Positions 53,376-62,722 of a stretch of 64,000 nucleotides of DNA are shown piece by piece; the stretch's first letter is position 1; the number at the start of each line of letters is the position of its first letter. The stretch is taken from positions 3,906,001-3,970,000 of the forward strand of contig NZ_LS483250.1 in assembly GCF_900465055.1 (NCBI RefSeq), read 5' to 3'. Under the pieces are notes generated by a model. The model saw only the letters and a list, made by a program, of their open reading frames with translations. It made no database searches and had not been told where the DNA came from. Source of the stretch: Moritella yayanosii (GTDB lineage Bacteria > Pseudomonadota > Gammaproteobacteria > Enterobacterales > Moritellaceae). A program made the position numbers and the translations under genes.

Positions 53376-54170
53376 TTATGAAAACATGTGCTCATCGGCA
53401 GGGAACGTCTGTGCGGCAACTTCATCGATATAAGCGCTAATTGCTTTGCGCATATCACCGGTTTCGGCTAAGAAATTCTTGGAGAATTTAGGTATAAAGC
53501 CTTTTGAAATACCGAACGCATCATGCATGACTAAGATTTGACCATCAGTATCACGACCAGCGCCAATACCAATCACTGGGATCGTTAAGGCTTCAGTGAT
53601 GCGTTTTGCCAGTGGTGCTGGGATACATTCTACAACTAACAGTTGGATACCAGCGGCCTGTAATAACAGCGCATGCTCTACCATTTCATCGGCTTTATCG
53701 GGTGCGCGGCCTTGTATTTTAAAACCACCAAAGACGTGTACTGACTGGGGTGTTAAACCAAGGTGGCCACAGACTGGAATGCCTCGTTCAGTTAATGCTG
53801 CAACACTTTCTACTAACCATTCGCCACCTTCAACTTTAACCATATTGGCACCGGCTTGCATCAGGATTGTGGCATTGGTTAAGGTCTGCTCTTTAGTGGC
53901 ATAACTCATGAAGGGCATATCAGCGATAACCAGTGAATTTGTCGCCCCTGCACGCACACAACGGGTATGATAAGCAATATCTGTTACTGTGACAGGTAAT
54001 GTATCATTATGGCCTTGTAATACCATGCCCATCGAGTCACCGACTAATAATACAGGCATGCCGACTTCATCAAATAATGCGGCAAAACTCGCATCATACG
54101 CGGTAATACTGGCAAATTTTTGTCCTGCTTCTTTCATCTTAAGCAGTTTCGATACGGTAACCTTGCTCAT
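53376..54170 (-). CDS. panB: 3-methyl-2-oxobutanoate hydroxymethyltransferase
   Basis: A 264-residue PanB, which transfers a hydroxymethyl group from methylene-tetrahydrofolate to ketoisovalerate, the first step of pantoate synthesis. [32 protein letters not shown] (about 24-55), [25 protein letters not shown] and [21 protein letters not shown] are the conserved barrel loops. It lies 18 bases after folK, whose folate product is the cosubstrate source. Confidence 0.97.
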   Translation of the reverse strand: MSKVTVSKLLKMKEAGQKFASITAYDASFAALFDEVGMPVLLVGDSMGMVLQGHNDTLPVTVTDIAYHTRCVRAGATNSLVIADMPFMSYATKEQTLTNATILMQAGANMVKVEGGEWLVESVAALTERGIPVCGHLGLTPQSVHVFGGFKIQGRAPDKADEMVEHALLLQAAGIQLLVVECIPAPLAKRITEALTIPVIGIGAGRDTDGQILVMHDAFGISKGFIPKFSKNFLAETGDMRKAISAYIDEVAAQTFPADEHMFS

Positions 54171-54188
54171 TGGAAATCCTTCTTCACA

Positions 54189-54743
54189 TTATTCTGTGTT
54201 TTGATAAATAGCTAAGTCATTACGAGGACAGTCCTTAAGTAATGCTGACAATACTTGACCACAAGGTAACTGCAATTGTGGTGCTATTTCTGCTAATGGA
54301 TAAAGTACGAATTCACGTTTTTTCATGCCGTAATGTGGCACGGTTAAGCGTGGTGTACTGATGATATCATTACCGACCAGTAAGATATCTAAATCGAGGG
54401 TTCTTGCTCCCCAATGTTCTTTACGTACACGGCCTTGTTCATTCTCAATCTGCTGTAGCGCATCGAGTAATTCAATGGGTGCTAACCGGGTATCGACACA
54501 GGCAACCGCATTAATATAATCAGGTTGCTCTTGTGGCCCCATTGGCTTACTTGCATACAGGGATGAAACGCAAATAAAACGACTTGCCGTTAATGTCTCT
54601 AGCGCTGTGATTGCGGCTTTGGCTTGCGCTACCGGATCGGCAAGATTACTGCCGATCGCGATATAACAACGGGTATAACCCTGTTTGTTAATAACATGTT
54701 CGTTAATAGCATGTTCTTTTAGAGATGAGATACGATTAAGCAT
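54189..54743 (-). CDS. folK: Hydroxymethyldihydropterin pyrophosphokinase
   Basis: A 184-residue HPPK of folate synthesis, which pyrophosphorylates 6-hydroxymethyl-7,8-dihydropterin. CYIAIGSNLADPVAQAKAAI (about 27-46), SSLYASKPMGPQEQPDYINAVACVDT and the ENEQGRVRKEHWGARTLDLDILLVG block with DLDILL Asp residues are diagnostic. The ATG at 54743, inside the last eight bases of pcnB, is preferred; longer in-frame starts would only translate pcnB's basic tail in another frame. The N-terminal 25 residues before the domain are longer than usual. Confidence 0.94.
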   Translation of the reverse strand: MLNRISSLKEHAINEHVINKQGYTRCYIAIGSNLADPVAQAKAAITALETLTASRFICVSSLYASKPMGPQEQPDYINAVACVDTRLAPIELLDALQQIENEQGRVRKEHWGARTLDLDILLVGNDIISTPRLTVPHYGMKKREFVLYPLAEIAPQLQLPCGQVLSALLKDCPRNDLAIYQNTE

Positions 54744-56271
54744 CACTTTCGCTTGCGGGCTTTTTCTTTTTCGCGCGGCGTGGACGTGTTTTTTTACCCG
54801 CTGGTGCATTCAATTCTTTAATTAAACTCTGACGGCCAGTGGCATTTTCAGTTTGGTAATCGCGCCACCATTGCGTTACTTCGACTAAGTCACCACCTTG
54901 GATCTCGGCGCGCATTTCTAAGAAATCAAAACCAGCACGGAATTTTAAGTGTTCGAAGGCTTTTTCTGCCCGTTTACCTTGGCGACGTGGTAAGCGGCCT
55001 TGTAAATGCCAGATATCACGGATTGTTGAAGTAAAGCGGCGTGGAATCGCAATGCTCTTCGTTTGTGAGTCTAGCGCGTCATTCATGGCTAATAACAAGG
55101 CATCACTGTAGTTAAGACCGCTGTCAATTACGCGTTCTTCAGCGAGCGCTTCTAGTGGATACCATAACATTGCGGCATATAAATAAGCGGGCGTCACACG
55201 CTTACCAGCATTAATACGGCGGTCGGTATTTTCGAGTGCAATTTCGATGAACTTATCACAGTTACTCGAACCGTCTTCATTTTGATACTTGCTAACCAGT
55301 GGGAACAATGGCTGGAATAAACCATGTTCTTTCATCAGCTTGTATGTTGCTAAACCGTGACCATTTAAGAATAGTTTTAATGTTTCTTCAAATAAACGGG
55401 CGGCAGGAATACTTTGTAGCAAGTTGGCTAGCTGTTTGATAGGTGCTTTTGCTTCGGGGCTAATTTGCATGTCTAATTTAGCGGAAAAACGCACTGCCCG
55501 TAACATACGTACTGGGTCTTCACGGTAACGAGTCACGGGATCGCCAATTAAACGTAGTTGTTTACTTTGTAAATCGGCAAGGCCGCCAGTAAAGTCGTAA
55601 ACAGCACGGTCGGCAATGTTGTAGTAAAGTGCATTAACGGTAAAGTCACGACGTTCAGCATCTTCATTGATGGTACCGTAGACGTTATCACGTAACAACA
55701 TGCCACCATCAGACTGCTTTGATGTTTGTTGATTTTGTTCTTTTTCTTCAACGTGATGACCACGGAAAGTGGCAACTTCGATCATGTCACGGCCAAATAG
55801 GATGTGAGCAAGACGGAAACGGCGGCCAACTAAGCGACAGTTGTGGAATAGTTTTTTGATTTGCTCTGGTTCCGCATTGGTCGCAATATCAAAATCTTTT
55901 GGCTCTTGACCAATAAAAATATCACGTACACCACCACCAACAAGATAAGCTTGATAACCTGATTTATGTAACCGGTAGAGTACTTTTAGGGCGTTTTCAC
56001 TAATTAGATTATGGTTTACCGGGTGTTGACCCTTTTCCAATTTCAGTTCATTTAAGCCTAAATTCTGTGTGTTTTGTGGTACAACTGACGCAGGTACTGC
56101 AACCGCAGCTTTATTCGAACGGGTCTCGTGTGGTGCTTTTTTACTCGCGACATCACGATCGTTGCGTGTCTTTGACGCTGTCTCAGAAGTAGTTTCTTGC
56201 CCATCTGATGCTTGATCTATCTGCTTTCTGCTCAGTATGTTTTTACAGAATCTAGTGATTTGAGTGAAAAT
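54736..56271 (-). CDS. pcnB: Poly(A) polymerase I with an ATT start codon
   Basis: PcnB adds 3' poly(A) tails that promote RNA decay. The nucleotidyltransferase core has YLVGGGVRD and EPKDFDIATNAEPEQIKKLFHNCRLVGRRFRLAHILFG with the catalytic DFD; the C-terminus is basic (KKTRPRRAKKKK). The first ordinary in-frame start is TTG at 56040, but the frame stays open upstream and reads MFTQITRFCKNILSRKQ if ATT at 56271-56269 is used, matching the E. coli N-terminus (MFTRVANFCRKVLSRE), whose gene is known to start at AUU. GAGG lies six bases before the ATT. The result is 511 residues, with a polar linker (about 18-85). Confidence 0.9.
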   Translation of the reverse strand: MFTQITRFCKNILSRKQIDQASDGQETTSETASKTRNDRDVASKKAPHETRSNKAAVAVPASVVPQNTQNLGLNELKLEKGQHPVNHNLISENALKVLYRLHKSGYQAYLVGGGVRDIFIGQEPKDFDIATNAEPEQIKKLFHNCRLVGRRFRLAHILFGRDMIEVATFRGHHVEEKEQNQQTSKQSDGGMLLRDNVYGTINEDAERRDFTVNALYYNIADRAVYDFTGGLADLQSKQLRLIGDPVTRYREDPVRMLRAVRFSAKLDMQISPEAKAPIKQLANLLQSIPAARLFEETLKLFLNGHGLATYKLMKEHGLFQPLFPLVSKYQNEDGSSNCDKFIEIALENTDRRINAGKRVTPAYLYAAMLWYPLEALAEERVIDSGLNYSDALLLAMNDALDSQTKSIAIPRRFTSTIRDIWHLQGRLPRRQGKRAEKAFEHLKFRAGFDFLEMRAEIQGGDLVEVTQWWRDYQTENATGRQSLIKELNAPAGKKTRPRRAKKKKPASESDA

Positions 56272-56383
56272 GGTACACCTCGAATTAATATTAAAATAGG
56301 TTGAATTATTTATGCCGCCACATAATAGCGCTGTGTTGATAAAATGACAAAGATTGTTGACGAAATTTAGTATTAATCTTGCC

Positions 56384-57262
56384 TTATTGACCTAATACGA
56401 TTGATTTCTGTCTGGGTAGGTTTTTGACGGACCAATGTTCTGTTCCCCATTCTACAAGCTGAGGGATAGAGAGATCTTGAAGTTCGTTACTTGCTGGCAA
56501 GGCTAAAAATCTAAACGCATCAATTAATCCCATCTTAGCCTGACGTCGATCTAAACCGGGGGCGTGATTCTGTTTACTTAATTTTGAGCCATCGACATTG
56601 CTGGCCAAAGGTAAATGCAAATATGACGGTGCGGACTGTGCAAATTGAGTAAACAAATATAATTGTCGACCCGTCGGTTCAATGAGGTCTGCGCCTCTCA
56701 CAACCTGGGTAATACCTTGGTAAATATCGTCAACCACGACGGCAAGATTATAAGCAAACAGGCCATCTTTACGATGAATGATAAAGTCTTCTGCGGCCAG
56801 TGCTTTATTAATATCAATTTTACCGTGCAGTTCGTCGATAAAATAATTAACCGGTGCTGTTGTCGTTACCCGTAACGCGGCATTGTCAGCGCTAAGTTGT
56901 TTATACTTACATTGACCTTGATAAAAAGCGCCCTGAGCGTGGTTCTGCTTACGCGTACAATTGCAGAAATAGGTTAGCTGTTGCTGGCTAAGTTGAGCAA
57001 TAGCGTCTTGATAAGCGGCGCTGCGTTGGCTTTGATAGATAACCTCACGGTCCCAGTGTAAGCCAAAGGCTTCGAGAGTGGTTAAAATATTGGCTGCCGC
57101 ACCGGCGACTTCGCGTGGTGGGTCAAGATCTTCAATACGCACTAACCAAGTACCTTGGTTGGCTTTTGCTTGTAAGTAGCTGCCAACAGCAGCAATCAGG
57201 GAGCCAAAATGTAATGGTCCTGAAGGTGAGGGCGCAAAGCGTCCTACATAGCTATTGGACAT
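56384..57262 (-). CDS. gluQ: Glutamyl-Q tRNA(Asp) synthetase
   Basis: A 292-residue truncated relative of glutamyl-tRNA synthetase that attaches glutamate to queuosine in tRNA-Asp. It has the catalytic domain only: FAPSPSGPLHFGSLIAAVGSYLQA (HIGH-like, about 8-31), VRIEDLDPPREV, a zinc site in FCNCTRKQ and CKYKQL, and SKLSKQNHAP in place of KMSKS. The lack of an anticodon-binding domain separates GluQ from GltX. It lies between dksA and pcnB as in E. coli. Confidence 0.95.
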   Translation of the reverse strand: MSNSYVGRFAPSPSGPLHFGSLIAAVGSYLQAKANQGTWLVRIEDLDPPREVAGAAANILTTLEAFGLHWDREVIYQSQRSAAYQDAIAQLSQQQLTYFCNCTRKQNHAQGAFYQGQCKYKQLSADNAALRVTTTAPVNYFIDELHGKIDINKALAAEDFIIHRKDGLFAYNLAVVVDDIYQGITQVVRGADLIEPTGRQLYLFTQFAQSAPSYLHLPLASNVDGSKLSKQNHAPGLDRRQAKMGLIDAFRFLALPASNELQDLSIPQLVEWGTEHWSVKNLPRQKSIVLGQ

Positions 57263-57302
57263 AATATAGAGTTCTTTAAATAAAAAAAGCTACAAATAGA
57301 AA

Positions 57303-57320
57303 GAGGGCTAATAAGCCCTC
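57303..57320 (-). terminator. Hairpin after dksA
   Basis: GAGGGCT (57303-57309) and AGCCCTC (57314-57320) form a perfect 7-bp stem with an AATA loop 27 bases past the dksA stop. The following minus-strand tract is T-rich but interrupted, so readthrough into gluQ is possible. Confidence 0.65.
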
Positions 57321-57346
57321 AATAAAATCATGTCAGTAGAAACTGA

Positions 57347-57790
57347 TTAGCCAACCATTTGCTTTTCTTTAATTTCAGAAAGCGTTTTACAGTCAATGCA
57401 TTGTTCTGCAGTCGGTCGTGCTTCTAGACGGCGGATACCGATTTCGATACCGCATGTGTTGCAAAAACCGAATTCATCATTTTCAATAAATTGAAGTGTT
57501 TTTTCGATTTTCTTGATCAGTTTTCTTTCACGATCACGAGCGCGAAGTTCTAAGCTAAATTCTTCTTCTTGGGCTGCTCGATCCACTGGATCTGGGAAGT
57601 TTGACGCTTCATCCTTCATATGAACCACTGTGCGATCAACTTCTTCACGTAGTTCATTACGCCAAACACTTAAAATATTTTTAAAGTGATTGCGTTGCTT
57701 CACACTCATGTATTCTTCACCAGATTGTAATTGGTAAGCGTCTACACCTGCGATGGCTAAAACACCGAGTAATTTTTTCGCTTCAGGCAT
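57347..57790 (-). CDS. dksA: RNA polymerase-binding factor DksA
   Basis: A 147-residue DksA, which works with ppGpp on RNA polymerase through the secondary channel. The coiled-coil tip carries the two acidic residues of [13 protein letters not shown] (about 64-76), and the C-terminus holds a four-Cys zinc finger, [25 protein letters not shown] (about 114-138). ATG 57790 is preferred to an upstream in-frame start because AGGAGA precedes it by six bases and it gives the standard MPEAKK-like start. Confidence 0.97.
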   Translation of the reverse strand: MPEAKKLLGVLAIAGVDAYQLQSGEEYMSVKQRNHFKNILSVWRNELREEVDRTVVHMKDEASNFPDPVDRAAQEEEFSLELRARDRERKLIKKIEKTLQFIENDEFGFCNTCGIEIGIRRLEARPTAEQCIDCKTLSEIKEKQMVG

Positions 57791-57943
57791 GATATCTCTC
57801 CTAGTCCGCATTACGCCACAATATTACCGAGCACTGCTAAGCAATATTTATGGGCGGTATAAATACCAGAAACACACAAAATGCGCAAACTAAACTGGCA
57901 AATTGTTCAATTGCTCCTCTTTCGGGTTAGTATTGGTGTGACT

Positions 57944-58651
57944 TTAGTCACAGTTGAATGAAATTTGTTCTACCAGTGAAATATTGTCTGTTTCTATTGT
58001 ACTCGCGTATGCGAATACTTCAACTCCCTGGTTAATGGCCTGCTTAACAAGATCACTATAGTCGCTATCTAAGTGTTTCGCAGGTTTTAGGGTCTTAATT
58101 CCGGTATGCTGAACGACAAATAATAAGACTGCTCGGTGTCCGTTTTTCTTTACAGCCATCAGTTCTCTAAGATGTTTTTGCCCCCGAACACTGACCGTAT
58201 CAGGAAAATAACCACAGTCATTTTCTAATAAACTGGCACTTTTCACTTCGATATAACATTTACCGAGTGTTGGATCATCGAGTAAAATATCAATCCGACT
58301 ATTCTCATTGCCGTACTTTACTTCGGTGGTTAGGTGTTCATAACCAGTGAGTTGCGCTATCGCTGCTGATGCTATGGCTTCTTTAGCGAGTTGATTTGCC
58401 CTCATGGTATTAATACAGATCATATCGCCATTGGCTTTTTCGGTGAGTTCCCAAGAGCGTGAATATTTCCGCTTGGGGTTATCCGATGTTGAGTACCAAA
58501 TGGTATCACCGGGATCGCCACAGCCGGTCATTGCACCAGTATTGGCACAATGAATTGTTACTGCTTCACCATTCTCAAGAATGACATCGGTTAAAAAGCG
58601 TTTGTAGCGTTTTATTAACGTTGCGGGCTGTAATGGACTTGGATACTGCAT
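57944..58651 (-). CDS. sfsA: Sugar fermentation stimulation protein homolog
   Basis: A 235-residue SfsA. The start MQYPSPLQPATLIKRYKRFLTDVIL mirrors the E. coli N-terminus and decides for ATG 58651 over one 12 codons upstream. Conserved blocks are HCANTGAMTGCGDPGDTIWYS (about 38-58), YIEVKSASL (PD-D/E-x-K nuclease-like core) and VLLFVVQHTGIKTLKPAKHLD. SfsA has a DNA-binding/nuclease-like fold; its physiological role is unclear. It precedes dksA on the same strand, as in E. coli. Confidence 0.95.
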   Translation of the reverse strand: MQYPSPLQPATLIKRYKRFLTDVILENGEAVTIHCANTGAMTGCGDPGDTIWYSTSDNPKRKYSRSWELTEKANGDMICINTMRANQLAKEAIASAAIAQLTGYEHLTTEVKYGNENSRIDILLDDPTLGKCYIEVKSASLLENDCGYFPDTVSVRGQKHLRELMAVKKNGHRAVLLFVVQHTGIKTLKPAKHLDSDYSDLVKQAINQGVEVFAYASTIETDNISLVEQISFNCD

Positions 58652-58763
58652 AATAATGCTCGATAATAGAAAACTAGCGTAGAGCATAATAATTTTTTGC
58701 AGATAAAGCTATACACAACCACGATGTTAAAACACCATAACTAGGTTTGAGGTGGTAAGGAAA

Positions 58764-60023
58764 TTAATTGAATTGAGATAGCTCCCGTCGCCATTGTTTA
58801 TCTTCTTCAACATCCGCTTTTTGCCATATTTGTTTTACTTTAACGCTAAGCTGACCATCAATCTCATTGGCATTAAGGGTGAACGTGAGTGGGTTGGCGA
58901 TATTGGGTTGCGATAAAATCTGCTGGTCGTTAAATACTTGCTCGACGATACACACTGAGGTTTTATCTTGACTGTCGGCATCCCGCGCGAGAGGGTTATT
59001 ACAATTATTCATTATATCGCCGCCGTTCGGATAGAGTACACCTAACCTTTGATGTTGACTGCCAATCGAAATGTCAAAGTAAATTTTTTGGCTGGCGAGG
59101 TAATGATAGATATTCGCGGAAAGTACTGATGGGGCGCGTTCTTTTTCGTTATAAAAGCGTGATAGTTTTAAGTAGGTAGAGCTGCCCCCAGGTGCAGTTA
59201 CATCGGCAGAACGTACATATTTATGTAATATATGCATATGATGTAATGGTAGCTTCCAGCCCACTCGTACTTGCACTTTGACATTCCCATTACTGAGTTC
59301 TTCAACAGCGGTAATACGGGTTTGTACTTTGGTATTGAGGATGGGCTCGATGACTTGAGTATCAATGCTGTCGCGTATTTTTAATAACTGCGCCAGGTTG
59401 AATTTCGGGCTACGGCCATGCGCTGAAAACAATCGTTTCACATCATCGAGTACCGACGTCAGTTGCATGACTTCATGATCTTGTTGGCGAATTAAGCGGG
59501 CGCTTTGCTGCGTGGTGATCTGTGGTTCGGCAATCGCTAATTTGATCTCGCCTAGATTTTTTAAACTGTTATCGAATTCGTTATCCAGCGTGATCAGACT
59601 TTTTTCTATGCTGACATTGTTACGTAATATCGCCATACTTCGACCAATGTAATGCTCATCAAATGTTACCCGTATTTGTTGTACTACAAATATCTGACCT
59701 TTATATACGTCCTTATCTTTGACTATCTGAGGTTTGTTTTGCGGGGTGATTTTAATGTAAGCGGCTTGAATAATAGGCACATAATGTTTGTAGTTGGTGA
59801 GATCAACGGGTTTGTTCATTAACTTATAATTACGCACATCAAAACTGGCTTTGATACGGGCTTTTTCGATCATAATCTGTTTGGCGCTAGCAATGCTTTC
59901 ACCATTAGTGAGTTGGTGGGTAATAGTATAGGTTTTTGACCAAAATCCCACGTGAGCAATAGCACTACCGCTATAACTGAGTATCACTAATAAAGGTAAA
60001 ATAATAGACAGAAATAAACGCAT
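58764..60023 (-). CDS. Secreted protein of unknown function
   Basis: A 419-residue protein not assigned to a family. A signal peptide is evident (MRLFLSIILPLLVILSYSGSAIAH). The segment ESIASAKQIMIEKARIKASFDV after it has the look of the LPP20/FlgT-type alpha/beta repeat start, and about residues 140-210 are long, charged, probably coiled-coil helices. The last third has beta-rich character (LTFTLNANEIDGQLSVKVKQIW) and two Cys that could form a disulphide. It occupies the slot between sfsA and hrpB held by ligT in E. coli. Probably periplasmic or surface-bound. Confidence 0.7.
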   Translation of the reverse strand: MRLFLSIILPLLVILSYSGSAIAHVGFWSKTYTITHQLTNGESIASAKQIMIEKARIKASFDVRNYKLMNKPVDLTNYKHYVPIIQAAYIKITPQNKPQIVKDKDVYKGQIFVVQQIRVTFDEHYIGRSMAILRNNVSIEKSLITLDNEFDNSLKNLGEIKLAIAEPQITTQQSARLIRQQDHEVMQLTSVLDDVKRLFSAHGRSPKFNLAQLLKIRDSIDTQVIEPILNTKVQTRITAVEELSNGNVKVQVRVGWKLPLHHMHILHKYVRSADVTAPGGSSTYLKLSRFYNEKERAPSVLSANIYHYLASQKIYFDISIGSQHQRLGVLYPNGGDIMNNCNNPLARDADSQDKTSVCIVEQVFNDQQILSQPNIANPLTFTLNANEIDGQLSVKVKQIWQKADVEEDKQWRRELSQFN

Positions 60024-60136
60024 AGTAAGTTCCTTTTGCTATTCCTTATAAATAATAGACTTAAATTTAATGATTGGTGTTTTTAGGGTAAAATCATCCT
60101 ATTACTGATTAATTCATTCTATCCTGAGAGGCCTTT

Positions 60137-62647
60137 GTGGCAGAGTTACCGATCACTTCCGTATTACCAAGTCTATTTACGGCCTTAAAATCATCGAATC
60201 AAGTTATTCTGCAAGCGCCTCCGGGTGCCGGTAAGTCAACGTTATTGCCGTTAAAACTGCTGCAAGAGAAGATCTTTAGTGGCCGCATTTTGATGTTAGA
60301 ACCGCGCCGTCTTGCCGCGCGGAATATTGCCACGTTTATGGCGTCGCAGTTACAACAAAAGGTCGGCGAGGACGTGGGTTATCGTATGCGTGGAGATACC
60401 AAAGTATCGAAATCAACGCGATTGGAAGTGGTAACGGAAGGGATCTTAACCCGGATGATCCAGCAAGATCCGGAACTAAGCGATTATGATTTGATTATCT
60501 TTGATGAGTTTCATGAACGTTCATTGAATGCGGATATTGGCTTGGCGTTTGCATTGGAAGTGCAGCAAGGTCTACGCGATGATTTAAAATTATTAGTGAT
60601 GTCAGCAACACTCGACAGCGAAGGGTTACAGAAAATGTTGCCTGATGCGAAACTGTTGACGGCTGAAGGACGCTGTTTCCCTGTTTCTTATAGTTATCAT
60701 CCGATGAATTTACAGCACCGTACGATCAAGCAAGCGTTGACCGGAGCAATAGTCGCCACGGTTAAATTAGCACTGCAACAGCAGGGCGGTAATATTCTGG
60801 TATTTTTGCCTGGGGTGAGTGAAATTAAACGTTGTCAGCAGCAGTTGCAGGAATTGGTGAATGCGCATCTACAAGTATTGCCTTTATATGGGCAACTGAC
60901 TCAGCAACAGCAACAGGCGGCAATTAATCCTATTGCTAAAGGGCTGCGCAAGATTGTATTGGCGACCAATATAGCCGAAACCTCATTAACCATTGACGGT
61001 ATTTCGGTGGTGATTGATTCAGGGCTTGAACGCAGAGTCAGCTTCTCGCCACGTTCTGGTGTCAGCCGCTTACAAACAAAGCGTATTAGCCAAGCATCGG
61101 CAACGCAGAGAGCCGGACGAGCAGGGCGATTACAAATCGGGCATTGTTATCGTTTATGGCGCGAAGAAGATCACAGCCGCTTAGATGCGCAAATAGAACC
61201 AGAAATTATCACCGCGGATTTAACCTCGACCTGCTTAGAATTAAAGGTATGGGGTGTTAACAGCTTTGCTGAGCTGGCATTACTCGATCAACCTTCAGTG
61301 GCAAATGTGCAATATGCTGAAGCGTTATTAACTGACCTTGGCGCATTAAACGCGGGGAATTGTAGTAAACATGGCCAAGCATTGGCTGAATTTGGTATGT
61401 CACCACGGTTAGCCCATATGTTGTTAACGGCAAAAGACTGGGAACGTGAACGGCCGGGTATTAGTTGGTTAGCGTGTCGATTAATTGCATTACTTGAAGG
61501 TAGTGAACGCTTACCACTGGATTTAGATTTTGCATTGCAACAAATGGCATCGGGGCAATTTGAACAAGCGCAACGTCAAGCACAGCAATGGGCACAACGT
61601 TTTGGTTTTGTTAAAAGCAGCAGTCAGTGTCGAAACACTAACACCTATACCGGGTTGTTATTAGCGTTAGCCTATCCAGACCGAATCGCCCAACGTCGAG
61701 ACAATACTGGACGGGGGCAAGCTGGCCACGGCCAAGATGTGTTGTATATGTTAAGCAATGGACTCGGGGTTAAATTGATGAACGACGCCAGTTTAACCAG
61801 TGCCGAGTTATTGGTTGTTGCTGATTTATCCTTAACCGAACAAGGTGCCGATGCCATGGTATATAACGCCTGTGCAATCGATTTAGTTGAATTACAGACC
61901 TGGTTACCGCAACTGTTTAGCCAGCAGGCATTTGTACAATGGGATTTAAAAGCTCAGAAGTTGATTGCTGAGCAACGTCAATGTTTAGGCAAGTTAGTAT
62001 TATCACGTAAAGTATTAACCGATATTACCCCAGCGCAAAAACAAACCGCGGTGTTGGCTGGTATTCGTAAAGCGGGATTATCGGTATTACCATGGAATGA
62101 CCAAAGTAAGGCGCTATTAACGCGTTTACGTTGTGCGCATTTATGGCTGCCAGAGTTAGGCTTTGTTGATTACAGCGATGAGGCGCTGATGGCGGATTTA
62201 GACAAGTGGTTATTACCCTACTTAACGGGCGTAACAGGACCTGCGCAGATGAAAAAAATACCCATTATCGAGGCATTATTATCGCGATTAGCGTGGTCGT
62301 TGCAAAAGCGTTTGGATAGTGAATTGCCAACTCATTTCACCGTGCCTACAGGCTCAAAAATAAAATTACGTTATAGTGATAATGCCGCGCCGAGTTTACC
62401 CGTGCGTATTCAAGAGATGTTTGGTCAAGCCAATAAACCCACGGTTGCCAATGGTCGCGTGCCGATTGTGATTGAACTACTGTCACCGGCTCAACGTCCG
62501 CTTCAGATAACCCAAGATTTACTGGGTTTTTGGAATGGCAGTTATGCCGAGGTTAAAAAAGAAATGAAAGGCCGTTATCCAAAGCACTATTGGCCTGATA
62601 ATCCACTTGAGGCGATGCCCACTCGACGGGTTAAAAAACATATGTAG
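60137..62647 (+). CDS. hrpB: ATP-dependent DEAH-type helicase HrpB
   Basis: An 836-residue superfamily 2 helicase. Walker A is APPGAGKST (28-36), motif II is DEFH (123-126) in place of DEAH, motif III is MSATLDS, and VLATNIAETSLTIDGISVVIDSGLERR with QRAGRAGR gives motifs V and VI. The C-terminal HrpB-specific region ends in YPKHYWPDNPLEAMPTRRVKK. RNA helicase activity is presumed; its substrate is unknown. The start is GTG 60137 after GAGAGG. It diverges from the unknown secreted gene. Confidence 0.95.
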   Translation: MAELPITSVLPSLFTALKSSNQVILQAPPGAGKSTLLPLKLLQEKIFSGRILMLEPRRLAARNIATFMASQLQQKVGEDVGYRMRGDTKVSKSTRLEVVTEGILTRMIQQDPELSDYDLIIFDEFHERSLNADIGLAFALEVQQGLRDDLKLLVMSATLDSEGLQKMLPDAKLLTAEGRCFPVSYSYHPMNLQHRTIKQALTGAIVATVKLALQQQGGNILVFLPGVSEIKRCQQQLQELVNAHLQVLPLYGQLTQQQQQAAINPIAKGLRKIVLATNIAETSLTIDGISVVIDSGLERRVSFSPRSGVSRLQTKRISQASATQRAGRAGRLQIGHCYRLWREEDHSRLDAQIEPEIITADLTSTCLELKVWGVNSFAELALLDQPSVANVQYAEALLTDLGALNAGNCSKHGQALAEFGMSPRLAHMLLTAKDWERERPGISWLACRLIALLEGSERLPLDLDFALQQMASGQFEQAQRQAQQWAQRFGFVKSSSQCRNTNTYTGLLLALAYPDRIAQRRDNTGRGQAGHGQDVLYMLSNGLGVKLMNDASLTSAELLVVADLSLTEQGADAMVYNACAIDLVELQTWLPQLFSQQAFVQWDLKAQKLIAEQRQCLGKLVLSRKVLTDITPAQKQTAVLAGIRKAGLSVLPWNDQSKALLTRLRCAHLWLPELGFVDYSDEALMADLDKWLLPYLTGVTGPAQMKKIPIIEALLSRLAWSLQKRLDSELPTHFTVPTGSKIKLRYSDNAAPSLPVRIQEMFGQANKPTVANGRVPIVIELLSPAQRPLQITQDLLGFWNGSYAEVKKEMKGRYPKHYWPDNPLEAMPTRRVKKHM

Positions 62648-62722
62648 GAAAGCAGTAATTATTATGGGTAATCTGCTATTATCCCGCAGAGTTCGTTCCA
62701 GTACCATAAAAGAAGATTTATC

